From Tribonema minus (taxonomy: Eukaryota > Sar > Xanthophyceae > Tribonematales > Tribonemataceae), in the NCBI GenBank assembly GCA_017506865.1, contig JAFCMP010000553.1, positions 1-64,000 on the forward strand: a stretch of DNA of 64,000 nucleotides, written 5' to 3'. Both the position numbers and the translations under genes were made by a program. The notes under the pieces were generated by a model. The model had not been told where the DNA came from. It worked only from the letters and a program-made list of their open reading frames with translations, and ran no database searches. This document shows, in pieces, positions 11,238 to 22,473 of the stretch (its first letter is position 1; each line of letters starts with the position of its first letter).

Positions 11238-11412
11238 AATACTAACCGTGCATTCGGCCTCCTGCAGGCTGCCGCCAGTCTCAGTCTACGTTTAGCGCAC
11301 CACAAGCCACAAACTCTCTGTGGAGCACCTTAAAATTATTTATAAAATAAGGTGGGCACCTTATTGGCGACAGTTCCATAGTTCAAGATACACTTGAACT
11401 TTGGCTGATGAA
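11238..11412 (+). promoter_or_regulatory. Conserved promoter block of unit 2
   Basis: CATTCGGCCTCCTGCAGGCTGCC, TTTAGCGCACCACAAGCC and CTCTCTGTGGAGCACC, then TTCCATAG followed by the inverted repeat AGTTCAAG-N5-CTTGAACT at 11380-11400, 64 nt before the ATG. Confidence 0.75.
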
Positions 11413-11464
11413 AAAAATCAAAAGCCAGTTTCACAGCACGCCTGATCCCAAGGCTACAGTAGTC

Positions 11465-12622
11465 ATGGCAGACAACCCGATCCTGAGTGTCGCCGCAGAT
11501 GTCCTGGCTTTCCTGCCTCCAACGCTGATGACCAGGAGCATCTGCCGCGCCTTCCACGATATCTTAGAGCATGGTCCGGCACCACGGAAGCACCAGACCG
11601 TGGCGGCGGATGCTGTCGGCAGCACCAGCCTGATTATGTGGGCGGTGCAGAACGGCATGGATGCCGCCATGGCGCAGACCTCGTGCATCCGCAAGGGCGA
11701 CATGCCAGCATTCCTGCTGCTCCGCCGCATACACGCGACAGTACTGCGTCCAGAACACGCCGAAATCGCTGCCAAGGGGGGACATCTGCAGCTGTTGCAG
11801 TGGCTGCGGCAGCGCTGCCTCACTCTCGATGAGGGTGAAAACTTGTGCCGAGCCGCTGCACAGGGCGGTCAGCTTGAAGTGCTGCAGTGGCTGCGTCACG
11901 ACGGCTGCGCCTGGGACGAATGCACGCCTATGGATGCCGCGGGAGGCGGGCACCTTGCATTACTGCAGTGGGCGCTCGCCAATGGCTGCCCATGGAATGC
12001 GTACACAGGCGAGTCAGCTGCGTCAAGCGGGCATCTTGACGTGCTGCAGTGGGCGCTTGCCAATGGGTGCCCCTGGGTTGAGGGTTTGTGCGCAGCCGCG
12101 GCGGCAGGCGGGCGCCTTGCGATACTGCAGTGGCTGCGTGCCAATGGGTGCCCGTGGGATGAGGAAACGTGCAGATATGCCGCACAAACTGAACGGCTTT
12201 CGATACTGCAGTGGGCGCGCGCCAACGGCTGCCCATGGGATGAGGGGACATGCATATGTGCTGCAACAAGGGGGCGCGTCGATATTCTGCAATGGGCGCG
12301 CGTCAATGGGTGCCCCTGGGGCGAGAAAACATGCAGCTGTGCTGCAAGGTGTGGGCACCTGGAGGTGCTGCAGTGGCTGCGTGCCAATGGGTGCCCCTGG
12401 GACAGTACAACCATAGCGCTTGCCAAGGCCCATGGGCAGCAGCACGTGGTAAGTTGGGCACGTGCCAATGGGTGCCCCGAGCTTGACGAAAGTGAATGCC
12501 TCGAGGCATCCGATTCGGTTTCTGATGCCTCTTATGACGATAGTGAGGACTTAAGCGGAGAGGAAGCGAGCGATGAGGGGATGCATAGCTCCGACGAGGA
12601 TAGCGTGGGCTTTGGTGAGTAG
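11465..12622 (+). CDS. F-box-like/ankyrin-like repeat protein, unit 2 (intact)
   Basis: A complete intronless frame of 385 residues. It starts MADNPILSVAADVLAFLPP (F-box-like helices at about residues 5-45, with STCRAFHDVL replaced by SICRAFHDIL) and continues with about ten 27-residue repeats built on GHL-VLQWLRANGCPWDE-TC-YAA. It ends in an acidic tail (DDSEDLSGEEASDEGMHSSDED) with casein-kinase-2-like sites. The repeats are shorter than the usual 33-residue ankyrin unit but keep the helix pattern and the hydrophobic LQW. Similar GCPWD repeats are known in stramenopile and giant-virus ankyrin families. An upstream in-frame Met at 11408 exists but is not conserved. A role as ubiquitin-ligase receptor is inferred only. 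Confidence 0.88.
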   Translation: MADNPILSVAADVLAFLPPTLMTRSICRAFHDILEHGPAPRKHQTVAADAVGSTSLIMWAVQNGMDAAMAQTSCIRKGDMPAFLLLRRIHATVLRPEHAEIAAKGGHLQLLQWLRQRCLTLDEGENLCRAAAQGGQLEVLQWLRHDGCAWDECTPMDAAGGGHLALLQWALANGCPWNAYTGESAASSGHLDVLQWALANGCPWVEGLCAAAAAGGRLAILQWLRANGCPWDEETCRYAAQTERLSILQWARANGCPWDEGTCICAATRGRVDILQWARVNGCPWGEKTCSCAARCGHLEVLQWLRANGCPWDSTTIALAKAHGQQHVVSWARANGCPELDESECLEASDSVSDASYDDSEDLSGEEASDEGMHSSDEDSVGFGE

Positions 12623-15235
12623 CAGGTGTAAGAACGGTGCTGCGATAGGCATGGTGCGGTATGTTAGCGCGTGCGCCTTTGTGCGCGCTCGCCTGCTGCA
12701 ATGGGCCATGTCATGTAGGGCGTGCTATCATGCTTGCAGTCAAGGATCCGCTGAGCGAGTCGTGTATAGGTGATAGCAGTCAATGGATGCGCATGAGCGT
12801 TTCACAGATCTGCAGGACGAACAATATGTGTTCGATTTGTGCTTGTGCTGCTCCTGCTGTGTTGTTGCTGGTGCTGGTGGTGCTGCTGCTGCTGCTTGTG
12901 ATCCTCCTGTGCCGGGCAGGTCATGTGGCAGCAGTGATGGGGTCTTGCACTGTAGACGAACACATTGCGGACTGTGTTGCTGAGGGTGGTGCTGCTTGTA
13001 AGACTACAGTGCATTGCAGTTGCAAGGTAAGATGCCATGCAGTCTGCATGGATTCATGCCCTTGGCTTCAAGTTTGTGAAGGGAGATCTTATGTCCAGCT
13101 TGTCTTTCTGGCGTTGTCATGTTGTACCTCATACTTCTATATACATGACGTCCCATGGCAAGCCAATGTGACATAAGTGGCCCGTTCATGAGCGCTTTGA
13201 AATGTCATGCACGTCTGTCGTCATTCATCTGTTGATGCGCATAGCCGTACACCACGTGGAGAGCAAGGCAGCACCCTGTCGTCTTCAATGCTATTGCTAC
13301 ACTCTTCAAGCGAAAAGGATAAGAAGCAATAGTGTGTTGTGTGTGACTGTGCTACCTGGGGATAGTGTATGATTCACAGTATAAGGATTGCCATGGATGC
13401 ATGTCGGCGCAATCGTACACGCTTCTTGTTTTTTGCCTTGCAACCCATGATGTAAAGTAGTGCTAGGTTGTGTGCTTGCAGATGTCACATTGTTACTGCC
13501 ATGAAAGTGGACCATACCAAAGAGATGTGGCATACAATACAGCCTCTCCCTTGCGTACCATGGTGGAGTCGCACTGCAGTGTTGGCAATGCAAACCGCGC
13601 AAGTAGCACCCTCAAGGTATCTAGTTCCTCAGACGCGAACTCTATTCATGGTCACCTGGACCCATGTACTTGCACATCCAGTTACAAGTATACTCTGCGG
13701 CCCTGGTTCATTTGTGCAAGTACCCACTGAGTTTGTGAGCACCAGGCACTGGTGCTGAAGAGAAACAAGCCAACTGTATCTGCAGATCTCATAGACTACT
13801 GAGACCATTTGCCCGGGCGCCCCCTACAGCATCATGACAGTCCCAGGCTCCGCCACACAACGGCGTCAGCCTATGCTTCTGCCTCCCCAAACTTTCACTG
13901 GTGCTGAAAGCGCGAGCAAAGCGCTGCTGTTATTGTGCACGTCCGCACGCACCATAATGACTCAAACCACTGCTCAGCTGCCACTGACGGCTGAAGTGCC
14001 TCCTTTCAAAAGGGCACACCGGCATCACCCCGCACATAATTATCTTGTGCACCTAGTAGTAAGCAATAGACTGTTGTGGACGTTGCTGTCATGCGCCCGC
14101 ATGGACTGCTGTCAATGCATGTCTGCACCATTTAAAAGCGTCGCTGCTTGCGCTGAGTGTGGCTGGGGTGCCTTCTGTTGCACACACAACTGTCAGAGTG
14201 GTCAGCCACATCGAAATCGTTTTACACATTGGTCTCAAGCAACCATGAACTGATGACTCACTAATGAAATTACATGTCGTGTTGCTGCAATCACCGTGAT
14301 TGCGCAAGTGATATGCATGCAAAGCGAGTGACTATAACTTGAAGCAATAGCTACATGCTGGTGACTTCCAACGTAGGGAGTCATGGTGGTGCAACAAGGC
14401 CCTAGGGCATGGTTTGCATGTCTGTCGCCAGGTCAAGATTATCGGAACTCAGGTGTTGGCGTAGTCTGCAAGCTTGCAATACCACGAGGCACCCTCAGAG
14501 GCTCATCAAAAGGCGACCCTCCCGTGCAAATCATTGAAGCCTCCGCCAGCCAAACGTCGTCTCCATGTACCTCTCTCTGTTGGCTGCAGCCAGCCTCTGC
14601 TTGCGTTCTAACTGCACTACACGCGCACGTGTAGTGTTTGCAGTGCAATGGGGCAGGACACCGCTTCTATACCCACTTTAAACATGCAGTTGTGCCCTCG
14701 CGCAGCCATGCCGCAGGCGATGCCTGCTGAATGATGTGTGTACATCTAGGGCTGCTGAGCAATGGGCTTGCGCAGATTTTCACGCAGGCCCATTCGCGCA
14801 GCTGGTCTGAACCGATTTGCATGAGCGCACTTGCATAGCTATGGTACTGCGAAGTCTTTGAAGTATGTTTACAACATACCCTCAGCATAGACCACGCCTT
14901 AGTTGAGTCCACGTGGTATAGGCCATCGGCTGCCGAAACTGAGTTTTAACCGCCAACACTGCTGTTGCTGGTGAAACGATTGAATGCAGAGGCTTGTGTT
15001 GCTCAATAATCGTCGTGCGCGACACCACTGATTGCACACCAGGGGATCGGTCTTTTGACGGCACCGCTTATGTATCGTGTTCAGGACGAATCGGACGCAG
15101 ATAAGATCGCAGCTTCTCCAAGTGTTTCAGCCGCAGAAGGCGATACGTTCAGGAAAAGCGTGCATGCTGTGCGAGCTACAGTTGTGATGCCAGCTGTTCA
15201 ACATAGATGCTCCAGCAGCTTCCTTCAATTACTCA
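12623..15235. other. 3' flank of unit 2
   Basis: Copy of the unit 1 flank, including the CTG-rich stretch (12845-12900) and an open frame (about 12826-13176) resembling 9539-9907. A repeated GATTGCGCAAGTGAT box lies near 14298. The part from about 14340 to 15050 has no counterpart that I recognised. Confidence 0.5.
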
Positions 15236-15445
15236 CGTGCATTCAGCCTCTGCAAGCGCTGCCGCCAGTCTCGTTCTACATCAGCGCACCGCACAGCTGG
15301 TGCACCCTCGCAGCACAGCAAAGGTCATCCCGTTGCTCACGCGCATTTGGCCACCTGTACGCTGCCGTCAGTCTCAGTCTAAGTCTACATTAGGCACTCA
15401 CACCTCACTGATTCCATAGTTCAAGATGCACTTGAACTTTGGCTG
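15236..15445 (+). promoter_or_regulatory. Conserved promoter block of unit 3
   Basis: GTGCATTCAGCCTCTGCAAG and GCTGCCGCCAGTCTC, then ATTCCATAG and the inverted repeat AGTTCAAG-N5-CTTGAACT at 15418-15438, 44 nt before the ATG at 15483. Confidence 0.7.
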
Positions 15446-15482
15446 CTGAAAAAAAATCACGAGCCACAGGTTGCAATAGATC

Positions 15483-16506
15483 ATGGCAGACAACCCGATC
15501 CTGAGCGTCGCCGCCGACATCCTGACGTTTCTGCCTCCGACGCTCATGCTCAGGAGCACCTGCCGTGCCTTCCGCGATATCTTGGAGCTTGGTCCGAAGC
15601 CACGGAAGCAGCACCAGACCGTGGCGGCGGATGCTGTCAGCAGCACCAGCTTGATTACGTGGGCGGTGCAGAACGGCATGGATCCCGTCATGGCGCAGAC
15701 TCGTGCATCTGCAGGAGTGACATGCGAGCGCTGCTGCTGCTCCGCCGCACCCACGAGACAGAATTGCAGCCACGGCACATCATAACCGCTGTCGAGCGAG
15801 GACATCTGCAGCTAGTGCAGTGGCTACGGCAGCGCTGCCTCAGCCTCGCTGAGAGTGCAAATTTAAGCAGAGCTGCTGCAAGAGGCGGTCATCTTGAAGT
15901 GCTGCAGTGGCTGCGCGGGGATGGCTGCGCCTGGGCCACCTACGTATCCAGCGCTGCAGCGGCAGGCGGGCACCTTGCAGTGCTGCAGTGGGCGCGCGCA
16001 ACAGCTGTCCGTGGGACGAGCAGACGTGCAGCGAAGCTGCATCTGGCGGGCACCTAGATGTGCTGCAGTGGGTGCGCGCCAACGGCTGCCCCTGGGATGA
16101 GGACACATGCGGCTATGCTGCAGGCGGAGGGCACCTAGAGGTGCTGCAATGGCTACGCGCAAGCGGGTGCCCCTGGGATACGTGGACAATCACAAATGCT
16201 GCCGAACGCGGGCATTTTGATGTGCTACAGTGGGCACGCGCCAACGGGTGCCCATGGGATAAGTATGCGTGCGCATGGGCTGCAGAAAACGGGCGCCTGT
16301 CGGTGCTGCAGTGGTTACGTGGCGCAGGGTGCCCCTGGGACGAGGACACATGCATGTTTGCTGCGCAGTGCGGTCACCTGGAGGTGCTGCAGTGGGCTCG
16401 TGCAAACGGGTGTCCCCGGAACAGCAAAGCTTTACGGTATGCCGAGGCTCAAGGAGAGCAGAGCGTGGTGGACTGGGCGCGTGCCAATGGGTGCCCCGAG
16501 CCCTAG
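15483..16506 (+). pseudogene. Ankyrin-like family unit 3, two frameshifts
   Basis: It opens with MADNPILSVAADILTFLPP and reads well to about 15700, where GCAGACTCGTGCAT lacks one base present in units 1 and 2. The second frame runs to about 15995, where another base is lost in GCGCGCAACAGC. The third frame gives five further GCPWD-type repeats to the stop at 16504-16506. Both lesions are single-base deletions; the rest is well preserved. Either the gene died recently or these are assembly errors. The acidic tail is lost; remnants (GACGATAGT) follow the stop. Confidence 0.8.
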
Positions 16507-18998
16507 CCCGGCGAGATAGGGTAGATATTCGGTCATATCTCTGTTGTGCCTGTTGTGACGATAGTCAGGGGCTTCAGCGAAGAGGGTGTGAGCGATCGGG
16601 GTTTTCGCTTTCGTTGCTCCGGCCAGGAAAGCGGGGGATCTGGTGAGTGGCAGTTGTGTTGGCTACTGCGATGGCTGCAGGTCTATTTTGTCAGTGCGTG
16701 CATACACCTTAGTGTTCACTTTCCTTCAACGAGCAGCGCATGCACGGCTCTGCTTGCAATCAATGACTGCACATGAGTGCTTCGGTTCTCTCAAGATAAG
16801 GCTGTGTCGAAGCTGAGCTGCTGTTGCATTGCTGCCGCTGCTGTTCTGCTTCTGCTATGCTGGACAAAATACGTGCCACTCAGTCTGGTAGCACTGATGG
16901 AGTGTTGCATGAGCAGTATGGTGTCTTCGACTTGAAGTAGCACTCAGACTGATGGAGTGTGGTGCGTGGGGACCAATTGCATGGTAGGCTGCGTCGATCA
17001 AGTGCGGTAACCGTTCTCTTGTTCTGTTAGCATTGACAATCAGCGTACTGCAGGTGAGCAGTCGCGTGCTATACATGCAGCGACAGGTACAAATTGCAAC
17101 CACTCCATCAGATTGTTTGCTGAGCATCACTGCCCAACTGTCATCCCCAGTAACTTCAAATGCATGCTGATGTTCACATTCTGGTTGACAAGTGCAGTTA
17201 TGCCTGTGCAGCAGCATTTGTGCCAGGCCCCTCTTGTTCATGCCACTTGTTTGTACACCTGGTCAGGAAGGGCAGCTCCATTTGCATTAATGGTAAACAC
17301 CAATCGAAAGCGTTGGCATCAATGCAACGCTTGCAACAAGGCAATTCGCTGAAGCGCTGACGTCAACTTCAAGTTGCGTGCTAGCATGCAGTGAGCTCCC
17401 CTCAACTGTGACTCATTGGATGTGCGTTGTATTCAAGTTGATTACTTCAGGGATATAAGCTAGCCGTATATTCATATGTGCTATAGCCTACAGCTGCAGC
17501 GTGTTCTAAGGTTTACTGCTATTGAACCCCCTTCACCCCCCCCACCCCATGCGTGCACCCCACCCCCCCACTCCCCCATCCACCGGTCCCGACTTTACCT
17601 CCTCACGGTGGCGGTGACAAACATCGGAACGCTGAGGTCATGTGCTAGTTAGCTGCTGTTAATCTCAAGGCTTGCCCAGCGCGTCGCCGTGCATTGCTGG
17701 TGCTGACAAGCGCGGCTCAGCTCTGCCGCTGAAGTGCAGCACGCACCATCACAACCCGCACTGACGAGTGGCAACTGGCCCTGCTGCTATGCCGCGTAAC
17801 CGCTGCGTGCACCTGAACTCGAGCACTGCCGCTGCCAGGGACTGAAGCGCGGGTGACGTAAACGTGTACCGACCTCGCTGCCGTTGCATGCAAGCACAAA
17901 ACAAACAAAAAATGCGACACCGCCGGCAGCGCTCAACATGCAGCTCAGGCTGATGTGCCATAGCGGTCGAGTGCATTGTGAGCGCATGCGTGCACCAAGC
18001 AGTCGCCGCGGCTGCTGCTGCTGCTGGTGGTGCTGCAAGCGTTGCTGAAGCATCGCTGCTGTTCTGTGGACACCGCGTGCTGGGTTACACTGGGACAATC
18101 TGACAGGCAAAGATTGAATGAACATATGGCGTTGCAATGATTCACTTAAGTCAATTGCGAACACTACATTTCCTGAACAATGTTGGAGAAGGGGCGACAG
18201 TGGCGCTCAGGCAAGGTCAGTGTTTGCATGACCACTGGCTAAACGATCGGATGTAGGTCACACAGGGGTGTGCAGCCTCTGGCAAAGGTATCATCTCACA
18301 TGCATCAAATCATCTGTCTGACGACATGCAGCAGTTGACATGCAATTGGTGCGCAACCCCCACCCACCCGGCCAGAAACACAGAGATTTGCAAGTGCAGC
18401 TGGTTGTAGGCTCCCATGTGCGCCTTGTTGAAACAGGAAATGCATGACTTGCCGTACGCCTGACGGCAGAATGCCAAGATAAGCCAACAGAAGAAAAGAG
18501 GCTTCCAGTGCTGTTGTGCATCGTACAAATCGTCCAATAGCGCCACCAGCTGATGCCGCATCTATTGCCACAAACCACCATTCGCTGCTGAGGTTGCAGC
18601 TCACAGTTTGGCTGCAGAATATGAGCTTTGCACTGGTTGAGCGAGTCAGCAGCCTGTGTGTTGCATGAACTGCGCAACTGATCTCATGCAGGCCTGACCA
18701 ACAAATTGGCCACTCCGATATCACCACATATCACCATCACCTCCTACTACTGACTCACATTGACCACCATGTTGCTACTGGGGGAGCGATGGTGCTGCAA
18801 TACTCAGGACGCAGTAGCACAGGCTTGCACGATGTGCGATGACAATGCTACTGCTTGCAATATTAGTAGACCTTGCAACTAGCTGCTTTGGTATTTTACC
18901 GAAGATGCTTCGTTCAGCAGTACACTAGTGTGTCTGAGCCTGCAATGAGCTCTGTCAGAGAAAACAAAGGGTGCTCCAGCACTCACCGACAGTTGCTC
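16507..18998. other. Decayed 3' flank of unit 3
   Basis: Weakly matches the flanks of units 1 and 2: TGGTGAGTGGCAG near 16640, a CTG-rich stretch near 16815-16850, GCGCGGCTCAGCTCTGCCG near 17710, and a GCGCAACTGATCTCATGCA box near 18670. No intact gene was found. Confidence 0.45.
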
Positions 18999-19135
18999 AC
19001 GTGACTTCGGCCTCCTGCAAGCTGCCACAAGTATCACTCTACATTTAGCGCACCACAAACTCTCACATGTGCACAGCTGGAGCACCATGGTCAATCAGTT
19101 CCATAGTTCAAGATGCATGCACTTTGAACTTTACT
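18999..19135 (+). promoter_or_regulatory. Orphan promoter block of unit 4
   Basis: CTTCGGCCTCCTGCAAGCTGCC, TTTAGCGCACCACAAACTC and TTCCATAG, with an inverted repeat widened by an inserted GCATG-like segment (19105-19130). The expected ATG does not follow. The unit 4 gene starts 1.5 kb downstream with different sequence in front of it. Confidence 0.65.
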
Positions 19136-20669
19136 TGAAAGCAGCTGCGCTGCCGGAGTCCTGGGTCGTAGACCAGACCCAGACCCAACCCCCGGGTTTG
19201 TGTGCGGTTGAGCAACGCGCTGCTATACAATTCACTCTCAAAAGGCGTGTATGTTAGAAAGTGTGTCATGCAGAGCATATTGCATATAGACACAATATCA
19301 TTAGCGACGGCTCCCATGGCAGAGCATCCCATTCCCACCCAACTACAGCTACCACTACGACGACTGCACTACCCTCCCCCTGCAATTGCGGGAGTCCCAG
19401 CAACTGCTGCACTGTAATCACACTCCAGCACACATGTCCGCCCTCAGCTCGCGGGCGATACTTCAGCGCTATGATGGTTGCAGCAAGCCCCACAATATGG
19501 TGCCATCACAGTTAGGTAGGTCCGGCAAAGCTGCTGCTGCCGCTGCTGCTGGCAAGCGCGCAGGCTTAACGCACTCCAGGCCCCCCTTGCTTCCTGATAC
19601 GGGCAACACTCCAAAGGAGTGGTAGCAATCATGGGCGCCATTAACCTATAGGCACCTCTGCTGCAGGTGCGGAACGAAGGTCCTGCTGCTGCTGGTGCTG
19701 CCGCCAACGAGTCCACAAGCGCGCTCCAATCCCTGCGCTGCCCTGAGCGATGCTGTTGCTAGCAGCAATCCCACAAGCGCGCACCGACCACTGTATCTGT
19801 CCTTCACATCAGGGCAACCCTCCAGGGGAGTGGATGTAGCGATTTTTGGGCGCCAACAGGATAGTGCCTCTGCATGCCGCTGCCGACAATTCAAGCTCCA
19901 CTTCATGGGTCCATCCTGAGCTGCCAGTGCTGCTGCAGCTGCTGACGTCGATCTTACAACCGCAACCCAACCAGCCACAAGCTCCGTCGTCTGCATGTGA
20001 GCAACGAAGATAGGAATGTGCTGCTGCTGGTGCTGCTGCTGCTGGTGCTGTCGGTACTGATGCTGCTCCCGACGCTGCTGGTATTGCTGCTGCGGCTTCT
20101 GGCATGGTTAGTGCTCCAACAATTCCGTAAGCGCGCGCCCTTCAGCACGAGCTGGCGCTGCTGCTTTCCACAAACGCGCTCCAGCTCCGTCCTTCGCATG
20201 CGGGCAGCACTGCAGCAGATAAGTGCGCCTGCACGGAGATCGTGCTTCCTGTACAGGCGCAGGTCCAGCTTTAGGCGATCGCTGATGCCATCCACCAGCC
20301 TCGCTTAGCCTGCTTGTGAGCTGCTTCCTACTCTACTGCACACCGTGGACGCCGCACGACGGTGGCAAGGGTGCAGCAAACCTCGGCCGCCGAGCTTTTG
20401 ACACGTGTCAAAATGCCACGCGTCACCCAGTGAATCTGCGGCCCGCCTAAGTGTTCCGGCTTTTCTCCCTCGTGCCGAGGCACGCGGTGGCCGCAGAAGG
20501 CGGCGACCCCAGAATAAATTTGCCAGTCCCCTAAGCTTTCGCCCAAGCCCCATCCGCCAGCGCCTCTCGGCCTGCGTCGCTAAATCGTTCTGCACACCAA
20601 CCACCACGTTTCCAACTTTCGACGGAAGCCTGGGTCTACGACCCGGGAACTTGGCTTGACGTAGGCTAG
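19136..20669. other. Sequence separating unit 4 promoter from its gene
   Basis: Not found in the other units. It is CTG/CAG-rich at about 19525-20100, with repeated CAAGCGCGC..CCAGCTCC-like words. A perfect 18-bp palindrome around CACGTG lies at 20396-20413. No convincing gene or transposase was seen. Confidence 0.4.
20396..20413. promoter_or_regulatory. Perfect palindrome with CACGTG core
   Basis: TTTTGACACGTGTCAAAA is a perfect 18-bp inverted repeat centred on a G-box/E-box core of the kind bound by bZIP or bHLH factors. It lies 256 bp before the ATG of the unit 4 pseudogene. Confidence 0.5.
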
Positions 20670-21752
20670 ATGGACAACCCGATCCTGAGCGTCGCCGCAG
20701 ATGTCCTGGCGTTCCTGCCTCCGTCGCTCATGCTCAGGAGCACCTGCCACGCCTTCCACGATGTGCTGGAGCATGGTCCAGCACCCCGAGAGCATCAGAC
20801 CGTGGCGGCGGATGCTGTCGGCAGCACCGGCTTGATTACGTGGGCGGTGCAGAACGGCATGAATTGTGACGCAGACCTCATGCATCCGCAGGGGCGACAT
20901 GCCAGCATTGCTGCTACTCCGCCGCACCCACGCGACAGTATTGCGTCCAGAACACACCGAAATCGCTGCCGAGAGGGGACATCTGCTGCTGGTGCAGTGG
21001 CTGCGACAGCATTGCCGCTTTCAATATGAGAGTACGAAGCTGCTGCGAACGGTGGTCAGCTCGAGGTCCTGCAGTGGCTGCGCGGGGATGGCTGCGCCTG
21101 GAACGCGCGAACGCCCGTGGCTGCTGCGGCAGGCGGGCATCTTGCGGTGCTGCAGTGGGCGCGCGTCAATGGCTGCCCGTGGGACAAGGGGACGTGCAGC
21201 AAAGCAGCGGGAGGCGGGCACCTTCAGGTCCTGCAGTGGGCGCGCGCCAACGGCTGCCCATGGCATGAGCAAACCTGCAGTTTCGCTGCCAAGGGCGGGC
21301 ACCTTCGAGTCTTGCAGTGGGCGCGCGCCAACGGATGCCCCTGGGATGCAGACACATGTTCCTCCGCGGCAGGCGGCGGGCACCTGGAGGTGCTGCGGTG
21401 GGCGCGCACCAATGGCTGCGTGTGGGATGAACCATGCACCGCGGCTGCAAGCGGAGGCCACCTTCAGGTCCTGCAGTGGGCGCGCAACAATGGCTGCTTG
21501 TGGGACGCATGGACGTGCAGCTTTACAGCGCAATGCGGCCACCTGCAGATGCTGCAGTGGGCGCGAGCCAATGGCTGCCCGTGGCACGTGTACACATGCA
21601 GCTTCGCTGCATGGGGGGGGCATCTGCAGGTGCTGCAGTGGGCGCGCGCGAACGGGTGTCCCTGGGACAGTAGAACCATATTGGATGCTAAGGCCAGTGG
21701 GCAGCAGCACGTGGTGGACTGGGCACGTGCTCATGGGTGCCCCGAGCCTTAG
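20670..21752 (+). pseudogene. Ankyrin-like family unit 4, offsetting frameshifts
   Basis: It starts Met-Asp-Asn-Pro-Ile-Leu without the usual Ala. At about 20860, five bases fewer than in unit 1 shift the frame after NGMN. The shifted frame carries the expected TSCIRRGDMPALLLLRR segment, and a second lesion near 21040-21050 restores the original frame for nine further repeats ending in GCPEP. In the original frame the middle segment contains a stop at 21027-21029. A TAG at 21750-21752 cuts off the acidic tail, which is still legible just downstream (about 21753-21870). Confidence 0.8.
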
Positions 21753-22473
21753 GAATCTGAGGCATCCGATTCAGTTTCTTACGCCTCGCATGACGATAGT
21801 GAGGACTGGAGCTGAGAGGACGCGAGCGATGAGGGGATGCATAACTCCGATGAGGATAGTGTGGGCTCTGGTGAGTGCAGGTGTAAGAACGGTGCTGCGA
21901 TAGCCATTGTGTGGTATGTCGGCGCATGCGCCTCTGTGTGCGCTTGCCTGCTTCAATGGGCCATGTAGGGCATGCTTGGAGTTTTTCGCTTGCAGCCAGT
22001 GAATACACATCGGCACTTGCGGCGCTTGCAAGATGATTTGGGTCAAGAGTGTGCTGCTGCTGCTCCTGGTGCTGCTGCTGGTTATGTTAGCTGTGCTTGG
22101 CACATTGCTGGCAGTTATTAATATGCAGTAGTCACTGTGCTAGAATGTGGTGCATGCAGGTCAATGCCTGGGACCCTGTGTTGCTGCAGTGGCAGTGGTG
22201 CTTGAATGTGGCGTGCGTATTGACGAATGCATGGTAGAAGCTGTCAATGAAGCGTTGGTGCTGCTTGTGAGTTTGCATTGGGTTGCAGTTATGACGTGAT
22301 GTATGCAATGCATTGTACATCGGTGCGTGCCTTCAGCTCGAGTGTAGGGGTGCAAAATGATGTACTTTTTATTAATTCTCGCTAAGGGCGCGAAAAAGCC
22401 CAGATGATTGGCATCTAGCTGTAAGGAATCTACATGTCGTATGACAGTCTGAAAGTGTCGCAACGACAACCAC
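21753..22473. other. 3' flank of unit 4
   Basis: Contains the untranslated tail remnant, GGTGTAAGAACGGTGCTGCG as in units 1 and 2, a CTG-rich stretch (22050-22080) and, at 22368-22392, the AATTAATAAA element on the minus strand. Confidence 0.5.

Larger units (their letters stand above)
7964..22140 (+). repeat. Four-unit tandem array of ankyrin-like genes with flanks
   Basis: Units start at about 7964, 11238, 15236 and 18999. Each carries in order a GGCCTCCTGCAAG promoter block, an intronless ankyrin-family gene or pseudogene, a TGGTGAGT..CAGGTGTAAGAACGG-like 3' flank, a (CTG)n-rich segment, and a tail containing GATTGCGCAAGTGAT-like sequence. Units 1 and 2 align nearly throughout (compare 9770-9830 with 13030-13090, and 10620-10760 with 13900-14030). 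Units 3 and 4 are more decayed. Unit length is about 3-4 kb. Confidence 0.8.

Noticed and set aside
7964-22140. Periodic repeats as a CRISPR array
   Set aside because: The periodicity is coding (81 bp, 27 residues) and there are no unique spacers between constant short repeats.
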